Shown here: positions 15,294 to 22,518 of the stretch, piece after piece
How the letters are laid out: the number at the start of each line of letters is the position of its first letter
How positions within the stretch are numbered: position 1 is the stretch's first letter
Source of the DNA: a virus
Strand: one strand, 5' to 3'
Length of the DNA: 30,296 bases
IMG/VR virus record: IMGVR_UViG_3300018432_000035
Coordinates: 1 to 30,296 of that record
Made by a program: the position numbers and the translations under genes
The notes under the pieces: model-generated
What the model saw: the letters and a program-made list of their open reading frames with translations, nothing else
What the model was told of the DNA's origin: nothing
The model's database searches: none

Positions 15294-17185
15294 GGGGCGC
15301 CCGTTGACGTCGAGAACGATCCGAGGTTGCCATTCTTAGCCAGATCGGTCGCGCCGTTCACCTTGCCAGCGATACCGCTCATGATCGAACCGACAGAGGC
15401 GGCCGTCTCGGACGCCTTCTTCCTGAGTGCTTCGAGAGCAGCAATCGCCGCGTCGGTATTGACCGTGATGGGTTGGCTAATGCCGCCGATGGCCCCGACG
15501 GCAGCAGTAGCCGCGCCCTGAACCTCGCCTAGGGCGGCTTTGACGTTTGCGGCGTCACCGATCACCTTGTCGAAATTGAAGCTAGCCGCTCCTCCGAGAG
15601 TTGGCGCGATACCAGCCGCAGAGGCGCCCATCGATCCGATGCCGGCCTTAGCCGCATCCATACCAATGTTCCTCGACGCCGCCGGCATCTGAGTGAATTG
15701 CGGAACGTTAGGCTGCCGAGATCCTGGTAACAACCCGTGCAGAGGTTTGCCAAGCCAACCCCCAACCACAGCCGCTGCACCCGGAATACCGCGCTTCTGA
15801 TTTGCGCCTTCGATCAGCTCCGTCAGGCCCCGGATAAAACCGCGAGCCGGCCCGGACTCGCCCGCCTCGCCGAAGCGTGTCTCCGTAGCCGCCCGCAATC
15901 TGTTCAGCTCCTCTTGGGCCAAATCCTGGGTGCGAGAATAACGATTATCGATTTCGCTGCCGGCTCCAGCTACGGCCTTTGACCTTGTTTCGCGGTAGAA
16001 TTTTCGCTCCCGGAGGAGAGCATTCATCATCTCGCCAGCCCCGGCCTGGCCCATAATTTCGGAGGTGCGAAAGATATTTCCGCCCGTCTTTGTCTGAACT
16101 ACGTCGAGGAACGCGTCTGATAGCGTCTCCCCCGGCTTTAGCTTCTTGGCAAGCGTTTCCAGGTTAACGCCCAATTCTTTCTGCAGCGCCTTACGGGTCG
16201 CGGGAGAATTGAGGGTGCGGATGTAGTCACTGACCCAATCAGCGGCAGTGTCAGCCGATCCAGTGATCTTGCCTGCAACCTGGAGCATGGAACCAATATC
16301 GGCGGCACCCGATACCCCTCGTAGACCAAGGCCAGAAGCACCAGACGCAGCCACCTTCGGCATCACCCTCGCCATCTCTTTGAAATTAACCTTACCTTCA
16401 TCAGCTGCGACAGAAAGAGCACCAAACGCCGGCGTCATATCTTCTGCCGACACTTTCAGATTGTCTGAGAGTGCAACGCCGACCTTGGCCGTCTCATTCA
16501 TGTCGGAAAAGGTTGCCTTCGCTGCCCGAATCGTCGGGATCAGGGCAGCCATGGCCTTTTTCTCGTCACCGAGAGCGCCGACGTAAGCATTGGCAATAGC
16601 AAGTTGCTCTTCTGGTGTAACGCCAAGAGCGGTTGCCTGGCCCCGCATCGTTGCTAAGTGCTCCTCGCCCCTAATGTTTGATATGCCACCAGTCAAAGCG
16701 AGTTCGCGAGCCGAGGACTGATTCCGCGCGCCCGTGGTGACGGCTCGCCTGACCCCGGCAATGACCCCCGCGGCGCCAGCTACCGCAGCGACTTGTCGTC
16801 CCGCGCCGCCCGCGACTACAGTGCCACCCCGAGCGACACCCGCTTGGGAGCCTCTACCAACTGCTGCAACAGCCCCACGAACACTGTTACCAGCCTGTCG
16901 AGCCGTCGCTGCAAGACGACTAAAAGCGCCTGCTGTAGCGATCGTCTGACGCTGAAGGTTGCGCACAGCCCCAACCGCAGCGGTGCTCGACTTGGCCGCT
17001 TGAGAAAACCCTGCGCTGACAGCCGTGAAACCGGACATCGAACCGGTGACGGTGCCTCGAATTGCCCCGGCAAAACCTCTAACGTTCTTCTTGGTGCTGT
17101 CAAGAGCCTTGTCTGCCTGCTTGAGCTTATCAAGGCCGGTGACTTCAAACCCCAGTCTGGCGATGAGGTTCTCGACTACCGCCAT
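15290..17185 (-). CDS. Tail tape measure protein
   Basis: This 631-residue protein is the longest in the tail block and follows the frameshifted chaperone, the standard position for a tape measure. It is Ala/Gly-rich with long predicted helices (LDKLKQADKALDSTKKNVRG near the N-terminus) and a Gly/Ala/Val-rich, membrane-compatible stretch at about residues 120-150. A central domain (GVTPEEQLAIANAYVGAL, SAEDMTPAFGALSVAADEG) resembles the conserved core of phage tail tape measures. The ATG at 17185 has AGGAGG 7 nt upstream, inside the chaperone frame. At about 0.15 nm per residue it would predict a tail near 95 nm, a rule-of-thumb estimate. Confidence 0.9.
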   Translation of the reverse strand: MAVVENLIARLGFEVTGLDKLKQADKALDSTKKNVRGFAGAIRGTVTGSMSGFTAVSAGFSQAAKSSTAAVGAVRNLQRQTIATAGAFSRLAATARQAGNSVRGAVAAVGRGSQAGVARGGTVVAGGAGRQVAAVAGAAGVIAGVRRAVTTGARNQSSARELALTGGISNIRGEEHLATMRGQATALGVTPEEQLAIANAYVGALGDEKKAMAALIPTIRAAKATFSDMNETAKVGVALSDNLKVSAEDMTPAFGALSVAADEGKVNFKEMARVMPKVAASGASGLGLRGVSGAADIGSMLQVAGKITGSADTAADWVSDYIRTLNSPATRKALQKELGVNLETLAKKLKPGETLSDAFLDVVQTKTGGNIFRTSEIMGQAGAGEMMNALLRERKFYRETRSKAVAGAGSEIDNRYSRTQDLAQEELNRLRAATETRFGEAGESGPARGFIRGLTELIEGANQKRGIPGAAAVVGGWLGKPLHGLLPGSRQPNVPQFTQMPAASRNIGMDAAKAGIGSMGASAAGIAPTLGGAASFNFDKVIGDAANVKAALGEVQGAATAAVGAIGGISQPITVNTDAAIAALEALRKKASETAASVGSIMSGIAGKVNGATDLAKNGNLGSFSTSTGAP

Positions 17186-17819
17186 TTCTTAACCTCCTGA
17201 ACAGCGCGCTCAGTTTCGCGCAGATTTTTTATTCTATCAAAAACAGCCTGCCGTAGGTCCAGGATCTCATGGAAGTCGGCTAAATCGTCGAGCGTATAAA
17301 CGGAACGCAGCTCGTGGAGTTCGCATAGGTGGGGGTCAGCGAAACCACGACACGGACGCAATAAATACATCTTGTCGTGGATGTTGGGTGCGATGTCTTT
17401 GATCTGAGCGTCGCTTAGGCCGAGGGCTCGCCCTGCGGAGGCGGCGCCGTGTAGAACGTCCCCACGGCGCTGTCGGCCAAAAAATCCCGAAATTGCACCT
17501 CCAAGCAGTATTGTGCCACCTGGAGAAGTTCGGTCAGGGTAAGAATACCGATGACGACTGGCTGATTCCCCTCGGTGCGACAATGCGAAGCGGCGTCGAT
17601 CACCAGTGCATGAACCTGCGCAGCGTCCATGTCCTTAACGAAACGAAAGAATCCCGCCAGAACCTCCTCGTCCGTGCCGCCACCGCTAAGAACGAACATG
17701 AGCAGGTCTTTCGCCGGCTCAAGGACCTTGGACGTGCGGAGGAAAAAGGCGAGGCCCTGGTCCGCTGGTAGTTTCTCGCAGGTATAGACGGTATTGTTGA
17801 TCGTTCGATTGCTGGCCAA
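17176..17819 (-). CDS. Tail assembly chaperone, long form made by -1 frameshift
   Basis: The long product joins codons 1-114 of the short chaperone (17819-17478) to a second frame (17478-17176), giving about 214 residues. The second frame, ALGLSDAQIKDIAPNIHDKM ... AVFDRIKNLRETERAVQEV, has no convincing start of its own upstream of the overlap. Its sequence looks protein-like, and its stop overlaps the tape measure start by 10 bp. The switch lies at T TTT TTG (17484-17478). In lambda G/GT and many other phages, such frameshift pairs chaperone the tape measure and recruit tube subunits. Placement directly before the tape measure makes this the expected location. Confidence 0.8.
17415..17819 (-). 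CDS. Tail assembly chaperone, short form
   Basis: This 134-residue protein starts at a TTG at 17819; the start is well supported by GGGAGG 5-6 nt upstream. It has a mixed alpha/beta N-terminal part (TINNTVYTCEKLPADQGLAF) followed by helices (LTELLQVAQYCLEVQFRDFL) and a Pro-rich end (TAPPPQGEPSA). It corresponds in position and organisation to lambda gpG-type chaperones. It lies 19 bp after the tail tube gene. Translation of the slippery site near codon 113 yields the longer form in a minority of cases, by analogy. Confidence 0.8.
   Translation of the reverse strand: MASNRTINNTVYTCEKLPADQGLAFFLRTSKVLEPAKDLLMFVLSGGGTDEEVLAGFFRFVKDMDAAQVHALVIDAASHCRTEGNQPVVIGILTLTELLQVAQYCLEVQFRDFLADSAVGTFYTAPPPQGEPSA
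17444..17484 (-). promoter_or_regulatory. Programmed -1 ribosomal frameshift signal
   Basis: On the coding strand the site reads T TTT TTG in the zero frame at 17484-17478, a canonical X XXY YYZ heptamer. A 7-nt spacer follows (17477-17471). Then comes a perfect 8-bp GC-rich stem, GCGCCGTG (17470-17463) pairing with CACGGCGC (17451-17444), with an 11-nt loop. Slippage by -1 enters the open second frame. Spacing and stem strength match known -1 frameshift sites. Confidence 0.85.
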
Positions 17820-17838
17820 ATCGCCCTCCCAGGCTTAA

Positions 17839-18294
17839 TTACGCAGCAACCGGTGCATATTGAATGTCGTTCGGTTGCCAGCAGTTACAAAAGATAACCC
17901 ATTCACGGACCGAAATCGAGGTTCCAAAAGCGACACTCGGTTCACGGATGATGATAGCCGCCGTGCAACCCCCACCTTCACCACTGGTCGAATCACGAAC
18001 GGCAACCTGAAGGTAGCGTTGCGAGCCCATACGAAGCAGCTTGACGCGCTGCTCGAGGTATTGGTTCATCGCTGAATTGGGCTGCAGCCGAAGCGTCAAA
18101 GTAGCTGATTGGTCGGCCGTAACTGACACCGCATTGGCCCCATCGGCGCCGCGCGTGACGGTGCCAACGTCGGTCTCTCGGGCGATTGACACGACATCGT
18201 CGCCTTCCCAAAACCCGACCACCTCACGGTTGTCGATCGTCATTTCGACGTTCTCGAAAGAATAAACTGTAAGTGGAGGGCACTGGACGGTCAT
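17839..18294 (-). CDS. Tail tube protein, DUF3277 family
   Basis: This 151-residue protein contains VYSFENVEMTIDNREVVGFW, a GDDVVSIARE segment and TDVGTVTRGADGANAVS, then QSATLTLRLQPNSAMNQYLE. It matches DUF3277, the inner tail tube family paired with DUF3383 sheath proteins. Tube proteins stack as hexamers inside the sheath. The ATG at 18294 has AAGGA about 7 nt upstream. It lies 39 bp after the sheath gene and 19 bp before the chaperone, in the canonical sheath-tube-chaperone-tape order. Confidence 0.9.
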   Translation of the reverse strand: MTVQCPPLTVYSFENVEMTIDNREVVGFWEGDDVVSIARETDVGTVTRGADGANAVSVTADQSATLTLRLQPNSAMNQYLEQRVKLLRMGSQRYLQVAVRDSTSGEGGGCTAAIIIREPSVAFGTSISVREWVIFCNCWQPNDIQYAPVAA

Positions 18295-18333
18295 GCCGGG
18301 GTCCTTTCAGCGAGGGCTCGGAGGTTACAAGGA

Positions 18334-19509
18334 TTAGAAACGCATGATCAGGCTGGCACTGAGCCAATGGAAGGCGCCCGAATAACGGAAATCGATCTTG
18401 ATATCAGGCGCGATACGGTTACGCCTGATCGTGGGCGGAACGTTTTCGACCCGGTCATGGGTGATCGTGTATTCAGGAATAAAGATCTCCTCCCCACCGG
18501 ACAGCTCAATGTCGCCAGCGATGATTCCTGCCGCCACCGCGCGCCGCATGACGCCGTCAATAGCGTTGGTGAGAATGGCAACGCCGGGGTTGGTATAAGG
18601 AATACGGGCATTGTTAGCGAGGGTCGAAAGCAGCGCCTCACGGGTGCGCGCTACAATCCAATCGCCGGCATGAACTTCGTCGATGAAGGCGCGAGAGCCA
18701 ACCGTGCCCTCCACCACCATGTCGAGACCGCCGATGTTGACATAAGCGTTGGCCGAGTGACCCGACGCTGCCTGAACACCGATGCCCGGGATGAAGCCGC
18801 TGATCGCCTGGACGACCGCCGAACCCTTGTTAAGGGCCGTGATGCCGATGAGCTTCTTGAACTTAGCCGTGTAGGCGTTGCCCGAGTTGATATCACCACG
18901 CATGGCAGCACGCAGGTTGCCACGATCGAGATCCCGCGTGGCCAGGAAACCCGTGAGCGCTGCTGCCGGAAACTCACTCGCCGACGTAGTGTAAAACACG
19001 AACGTGCGATCGTAGTTCTTCGACTCGATATATTCCGCTGTTGAAGCAGCGGCGAGAGTGCTAAACGTCTCAGTATCGACGTCAGCCGACTCCAGTCCGA
19101 ATAAGACCGACTTCGATTCCGCCCAATCGGCAAGGTCTCTCTGGCCCTGAACGTCTCGAAGCTCGACGGTATGCAGCCCCCAATACCAGTCGGGGTCATA
19201 TTCGTAGATGGCGTTCATTTCGTCGGCGATCGGATTGGCTGTATTACGATAAGCGATCTTCAGCTGCCTTGGTCGCGGATTCTGCGAGAACACGGCGTTG
19301 GCGACCTTGTAGGCCTCCGTCGTCGACAGCCAGTCGACCGCTATCTCGGTCATGTCCGAGTAGACCTTGGTGCGCTTGGTGGCGTCGAGTTGTCCCGACA
19401 CCGTGCTGGTCTGAAGGATGAGAGGAACAGAGAAGCCGGAAGCCGCCGCATAGCGGTCTTCCCGGATTAGGCTAACGTCGACGACGCGAGAATAAGGAAG
19501 ACGGGGCAT
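18334..19509 (-). CDS. Contractile tail sheath protein, DUF3383 family
   Basis: This 391-residue protein opens MPRLPYSRVVDVSLIREDRY and contains VSGQLDATKRTKVYSDMTEI, a DWYWGLHTVELRDVQGQRDL segment and the C-terminal TITHDRVENVPPTIRRNRIA with DIKIDFRYSGAFHWL. These match the DUF3383 sheath family. The protein forms the contractile outer cylinder, which shows that the phage is a myovirus. The ATG at 19509 has AAAGG about 10 nt upstream. The C-terminal strand region is where sheath subunits interlock. Confidence 0.92.
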   Translation of the reverse strand: MPRLPYSRVVDVSLIREDRYAAASGFSVPLILQTSTVSGQLDATKRTKVYSDMTEIAVDWLSTTEAYKVANAVFSQNPRPRQLKIAYRNTANPIADEMNAIYEYDPDWYWGLHTVELRDVQGQRDLADWAESKSVLFGLESADVDTETFSTLAAASTAEYIESKNYDRTFVFYTTSASEFPAAALTGFLATRDLDRGNLRAAMRGDINSGNAYTAKFKKLIGITALNKGSAVVQAISGFIPGIGVQAASGHSANAYVNIGGLDMVVEGTVGSRAFIDEVHAGDWIVARTREALLSTLANNARIPYTNPGVAILTNAIDGVMRRAVAAGIIAGDIELSGGEEIFIPEYTITHDRVENVPPTIRRNRIAPDIKIDFRYSGAFHWLSASLIMRF

Positions 19510-19514
19510 GGGGC

Positions 19515-20096
19515 TTAGACCTTTTGCTTAGGGGCAGAGTGGAGGTCACTCCTCGGGATAAAACCGGGACGATTCGAAGCGTTCGTGATAGTTGGGATTT
19601 GCTCGATGACATCCACGATCATTGAATCGCTTTGAATGCTTGCGAGTTCGAACTCGAATAGAGCCCGACCTTCCCACCGCTCCTGGCGCATCTGAGGCGT
19701 TCGCTGCACATCCTGGACACGGCGAACCGCGCACGGGTAGAGATCGATTTGTGAATGTTCCGATCGTAGTCCTGATTGGAACAGCTTGCAGTATTCGGTC
19801 GCATTACTGGCGAAAACATCGAGCCGGGCCAACCACTCCACCGAGCGCGACTTAGTCATGACGACCACTTTAGTATTCTCGACTACGATGTCTGTGTAAA
19901 CGTCGCAGTTGACCTCTTTCGTATCCCGATCGCCAAGCAGGTAAAGCACAGCGTAAGGGCCTTGTGGGCGCGGGCCGCTCTGATGAGCGCGGATGATATC
20001 GGTCAGCGCGACCCGAGCCGGCTGCAGAAGAGTGGCATCCCGATCCAGCTGGATAAAGTAGCCCCGAACCTTGTCAAACAGTTCGTCCTCGGTCAC
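19515..20096 (-). CDS. Neck/tail terminator protein, gp12-like
   Basis: This 193-residue protein starts at a GTG at 20096 with GGAG 8 nt upstream, and overlaps the preceding gene by 23 bp. The sequence DIIRAHQSGPRPQGPYAVLY followed by LLGDRDTKEVN, and the later RWEGRALFEFELASIQSD, resemble the phage neck terminator gp12-like family. That protein caps the tail tube at the neck and joins it to the head. The C-terminal 30 residues are flexible. Position just before the sheath gene is as expected. Confidence 0.75.
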   Translation of the reverse strand: MTEDELFDKVRGYFIQLDRDATLLQPARVALTDIIRAHQSGPRPQGPYAVLYLLGDRDTKEVNCDVYTDIVVENTKVVVMTKSRSVEWLARLDVFASNATEYCKLFQSGLRSEHSQIDLYPCAVRRVQDVQRTPQMRQERWEGRALFEFELASIQSDSMIVDVIEQIPTITNASNRPGFIPRSDLHSAPKQKV

Positions 20097-20481
20097 CGAT
20101 TAGTCTCCCATAGGCTTTTGTATAGACGCCCTCAGAGCGCGGCGAGAGAACTGTAATCCGGTATCGACGTCCGTCTTGTTCGATTTCATCTGCAGCAGTG
20201 CCGAGAATTTCGTCCGAAGTCCGCAGAGCAAACCGCGTGTAGATGACAACCTCCGCATCGATATGCTCCGCTTCTGGCTCTGCCTTTAGTTCGATGATGT
20301 TCCGCATGGCAGACGGAGGCTGAACGCAGGCTGTGATCGCTATCTTCGAAGCGCCATTTAGCCAAGCCTCGTTAGCATCCGGATCGTAGGTGCCGTTATC
20401 GAGCCATGCCGGCTCGTCCCAACGATAGACAGTCGCTGGACGAGACAAGACATCAATGGCGATACCAGCTATTGCGAGCAT
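20074..20481 (-). CDS. Neck/head-closure protein (hypothetical)
   Basis: This 135-residue protein contains ATVYRWDEPAWLDNGTYDPD, a segment KIAITACVQPPSAM and VVIYTRFALRTSDE followed by DGRRYRITVLSPRSEGVYTK. The layout resembles small beta-barrel head-closure or stopper proteins that lie between the connector and the tail terminator. I recognise the neighbourhood and the fold-like pattern but not a named family. Its start follows the upstream stop with no gap (TAAATG on the coding strand). Confidence 0.65.
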   Translation of the reverse strand: MLAIAGIAIDVLSRPATVYRWDEPAWLDNGTYDPDANEAWLNGASKIAITACVQPPSAMRNIIELKAEPEAEHIDAEVVIYTRFALRTSDEILGTAADEIEQDGRRYRITVLSPRSEGVYTKAYGRLIGDRGRTV

Positions 20482-20940
20482 TTATTCCCAGTCCCAGGTG
20501 ACACTTTGGCGAAGACGACCAGTGTCGATAAGGGTTCCACTCGAGCCCTTCTGCTGCACGGTCGAAGGCGCGTTTGGTGGTGGCATGCTCGACGCAATTT
20601 GGTCCTGGATTAGGCCCGTAGCATACGCCCCGAGCTTTGCCAGCCCGCTCTCGAGTGACGTCCCGGAGCGAATGGCACCGAAAGCGATGGTTTTCATATG
20701 GGCTTGGAGTTTGCTCCGATTTTTGTAGATCGCCACCGTGATGAATGGACGAGCTGGAGTGCCCCGGCTGGTCCCGTAGTGGTTCCAGATAGCGTATTGG
20801 AGAACGTCACCCGAAACCTTACTACCGGGCAGCCCTACTTGGATCGCCTTGCGACCCTCGATAGCCCGCTTAATACGATTAATAACAGAATCAAGATCTC
20901 CTGTCTCAGAGATTTTAGCCGTTAGCCGGATCTGCACCAC
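20482..20940 (-). CDS. Tail completion/neck protein, HK97 gp10-like
   Basis: The protein contains KAIQVGLPGSKVSGDVLQYA, then IWNHYGTSRGTPARPFITVA and a C-terminal SGTLIDTGRLRQSVTWDW. The WNxYGT...PARPF and L-I-D-T-G-R-L motifs are typical of HK97 gp10-like and related virion morphogenesis proteins that complete the neck. Several GTG starts exist; I choose the GTG at 20940 because AAGG lies 8 nt upstream. The longest reading (GTG at 20973) adds 11 residues inside the preceding gene. Length about 152 residues is usual for the family. Confidence 0.8.
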   Translation of the reverse strand: MVQIRLTAKISETGDLDSVINRIKRAIEGRKAIQVGLPGSKVSGDVLQYAIWNHYGTSRGTPARPFITVAIYKNRSKLQAHMKTIAFGAIRSGTSLESGLAKLGAYATGLIQDQIASSMPPPNAPSTVQQKGSSGTLIDTGRLRQSVTWDWE

Positions 20941-21151
20941 TGGTCTTGCCTTTCGCACGACGCGGGGCGTCACCCTCTTCGACCAACTGGAGAGGCGGAT
21001 CGCTGACCTCGACGATCTGGGATGTCACCCATCCGGCGATGCGATCCATGCCTGCCACATGGTCCTCGACGCTGGTCTTGCCATTGGCCGGAAGAACTCG
21101 GCCGCCTGGCAGAGGAAGCGGTTGATCGTGCTTACTGGTGAGGATCTTCAT
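20915..21151 (-). CDS. Small hypothetical virion-region protein (78 aa)
   Basis: I choose the ATG at 21151 (MKILTSKHDQPLPLPGGR), with GGAG 9 nt upstream. An ATG at 21193 would add 14 residues but lies inside the terminator stem. The protein has PLPLPGGRVLPANGKTSVED, a helix (HVAGMDRIAGWVTSQIV) and a charged C-terminal tail (EEGDAPRRAKGKTSGADPAN). Small proteins with a PGGR...P.NG segment occur near head-neck genes in other phages, but I do not know their role. It is the first gene after the terminator. Confidence 0.65.
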   Translation of the reverse strand: MKILTSKHDQPLPLPGGRVLPANGKTSVEDHVAGMDRIAGWVTSQIVEVSDPPLQLVEEGDAPRRAKGKTSGADPANG

Positions 21152-21174
21152 TACCAACGTCTCCACAAAATTCG

Positions 21175-21217
21175 AAAAAAGCGTTTCCACCACGGTTCCG
21201 GCTCCAGAGGTGGAAAC
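21175..21217 (-). terminator. Intrinsic terminator after the head gene cluster
   Basis: On the coding strand a perfect 9-bp stem, GTTTCCACC (21217-21209) with GGTGGAAAC (21191-21183), encloses a 17-nt loop. It is followed by GC and six T residues (21180-21175). It sits 34 bp after the DUF4054 stop and just before the start of the next gene. It should reduce transcription from head genes into neck and tail genes. Confidence 0.85.
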
Positions 21218-21251
21218 CGGATTGGGGGGTTTGGGTAGGGCCAGTCAGTCT

Positions 21252-21701
21252 TCACCCGCGCACCAGCTGGCCAGTGAACGGCATGTTCCGGCTCCGGATC
21301 TCAAGGAATCGCTGGCCGTAGGTCGTCTTGACGTAGCCGCCACCGGTCTGGCCGCTACTAGACGAACCGCCGCCCGAGCCGCCTCCGCCGAACTTCACAT
21401 CAACATCGCCGACCTTGACGGAAGCTAGACCACCTGCGGTCTGGTAGGTGATCCCGCCGACCGTAATCTCGCCCTGTTCAACCGAAGCACCCCCGCCACC
21501 GCCGGCAAGGACGCCGGCCAAGACCAGGAGATGGGCCGTGAGGTATAGAATAGCTGGCTGGTAGTCGTTTTCATTCCAGGTGATCGGCACCTCGCCCGCC
21601 GCTTCCACCAGAGCCATTGTCGCCCGTTGGTCGCTTACCCCGTCGAATGTCGGGGCGAATTGGAGTTTGAACAACTCCGGGGTCGGGACGACGTAAGGCA
21701 T
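21252..21701 (-). CDS. Head-tail connector, DUF4054-like
   Basis: I place the start at the ATG at 21701 (MPYVVPTPELFKLQFAPTFD), which has GGAG 6 nt upstream; an in-frame codon at 21755 gives an unlikely 18-residue extension. The N-terminal part through ATMALVEAAGEVPITWNEND and YQPAILYLTAHLLVLAGVLA matches DUF4054, a helical head-completion connector (HK97 gp6-like role). A Gly/Ser-rich stretch (residues about 75-130) separates this from the C-terminal YVKTTYGQRFLEIRSRNMPF. In DUF4054 relatives, a YxxTxYGxxF segment also follows the helices. The connector binds under the portal. Confidence 0.8.
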   Translation of the reverse strand: MPYVVPTPELFKLQFAPTFDGVSDQRATMALVEAAGEVPITWNENDYQPAILYLTAHLLVLAGVLAGGGGGASVEQGEITVGGITYQTAGGLASVKVGDVDVKFGGGGSGGGSSSSGQTGGGYVKTTYGQRFLEIRSRNMPFTGQLVRG

Positions 21702-21858
21702 CGATTGCTCCACCCTGCGGAGGTTCGGGTTCCGGAATGACGACCCGGAACCCAAGACCTTCCATGATCGCGACGGAGTTGGGGTGGATATCCGCCCGTT
21801 CTCCGTCGCGCTCCATTGGGATCAACGCGGCATAAAGATCGTCTGCCGCGTCGCTCAT
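21571..21858 (-). CDS. Small head-region ORF overlapping the connector gene
   Basis: This 95-residue frame starts at an ATG overlapping the upstream stop by 4 bp (ATGA), which supports translation. Residues 1-50 (MSDAADDLYAALIPMERDGE, HPNSVAIMEGLGFRVVIPEP) look like a normal protein. The rest, from about residue 53, runs for 131 bp over the connector gene in another frame. It becomes Arg/Pro/Gly-rich (TPIRPDIRRGKRPTGDNG), as expected of an out-of-frame reading. The overlap may be real, since phage genes overlap, or a sequence change may have destroyed an earlier stop. Function is unknown. Confidence 0.55.
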   Translation of the reverse strand: MSDAADDLYAALIPMERDGERADIHPNSVAIMEGLGFRVVIPEPEPPQGGAIDALRRPDPGVVQTPIRPDIRRGKRPTGDNGSGGSGGRGADHLE

Positions 21859-22472
21859 GATGCGTCTGCAAGGCTCCAGCCGGCGCGCAGATAGTCACCG
21901 ACCATTTCCTTGTGAACCATCGTATAGATGGGGGTGGGGCTGTCCGGAGTGACGCGCTGCAGACGCTCAGTCGGATCGCCCGAAATGCCCGGTGCAAGCT
22001 TCGGGTTCTCGGGATCGTTGCCGAACTTCTGAGCGTAATGATCACCGGCCGACATGACCGGGCTCACGAGCGCTGCCGCAAGAGCCTTGGCATCAGCAGT
22101 GGTCTCACCACCGCTGGCCTCGGTATACTCGCGACGAGCCTGGGCAGCCTCGGCCTCGAGGTCTGCTACCTTCTGGTCAGCCTTGCGGGCCTTCCGCTGA
22201 GCATCGGAGAGGTTCTCCTCTTCGACCTCGGCGCGGGCCTTCTCAGCTTCGGCGCGGGCCTTCGAGACCGAATCCGAGGCTTTGTCAAACTCGCCCCGAG
22301 CCTTGTCCTGGGCCTTGCCGCGCTCACGGAGCTGCTTTTCGCGCTCCTTGAGGTCTTCCGCCATGTTGGTGGCGCTGCCGGAAACGGGCAAAGCCGAATC
22401 GACAGTAGGACCAGTGCGCGAAAAATCCTCGGAGCGCTGGTCGGGCTTCTGAGTAGTGGCTTCCTTCGCCAT
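21855..22472 (-). CDS. Coiled-coil head-region protein
   Basis: This 205-residue protein has a disordered N-terminus (residues 1-35), a long charged coiled coil at residues about 38-118 (AEDLKEREKQLRERGKAQDK, KARAEAEKARAEVEEENLSD), and a compact C-terminal segment (PIYTMVHKEMVGDYLRAGWS). The ATG at 22472 has GGAG 8 nt upstream. The gene directly follows the coat protein gene. The coiled coil would fit an internal head or assembly protein, but the scaffold candidate is upstream at 23784-24587. I do not recognise a family. Confidence 0.7.
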   Translation of the reverse strand: MAKEATTQKPDQRSEDFSRTGPTVDSALPVSGSATNMAEDLKEREKQLRERGKAQDKARGEFDKASDSVSKARAEAEKARAEVEEENLSDAQRKARKADQKVADLEAEAAQARREYTEASGGETTADAKALAAALVSPVMSAGDHYAQKFGNDPENPKLAPGISGDPTERLQRVTPDSPTPIYTMVHKEMVGDYLRAGWSLADAS

Positions 22473-22518
22473 ATCTGGCTCTCCTAGTTTCGAGTTGAAC
22501 GATCGTCAAGCAGGCTGC

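Noticed and set aside
17485-17583. Independent start for the second chaperone frame at 17583
   Set aside because: The first 33 residues of that frame are Arg/Ser/Gly-rich and look out-of-frame. The slippery heptamer and stem-loop explain expression by frameshifting instead.
22473-22518. Possible sigma70-like promoter (TTGACG with a TAGGAG 17 nt later) between coat and coiled-coil genes
   Set aside because: The -10 candidate overlaps the ribosome site of the next gene and matches poorly.
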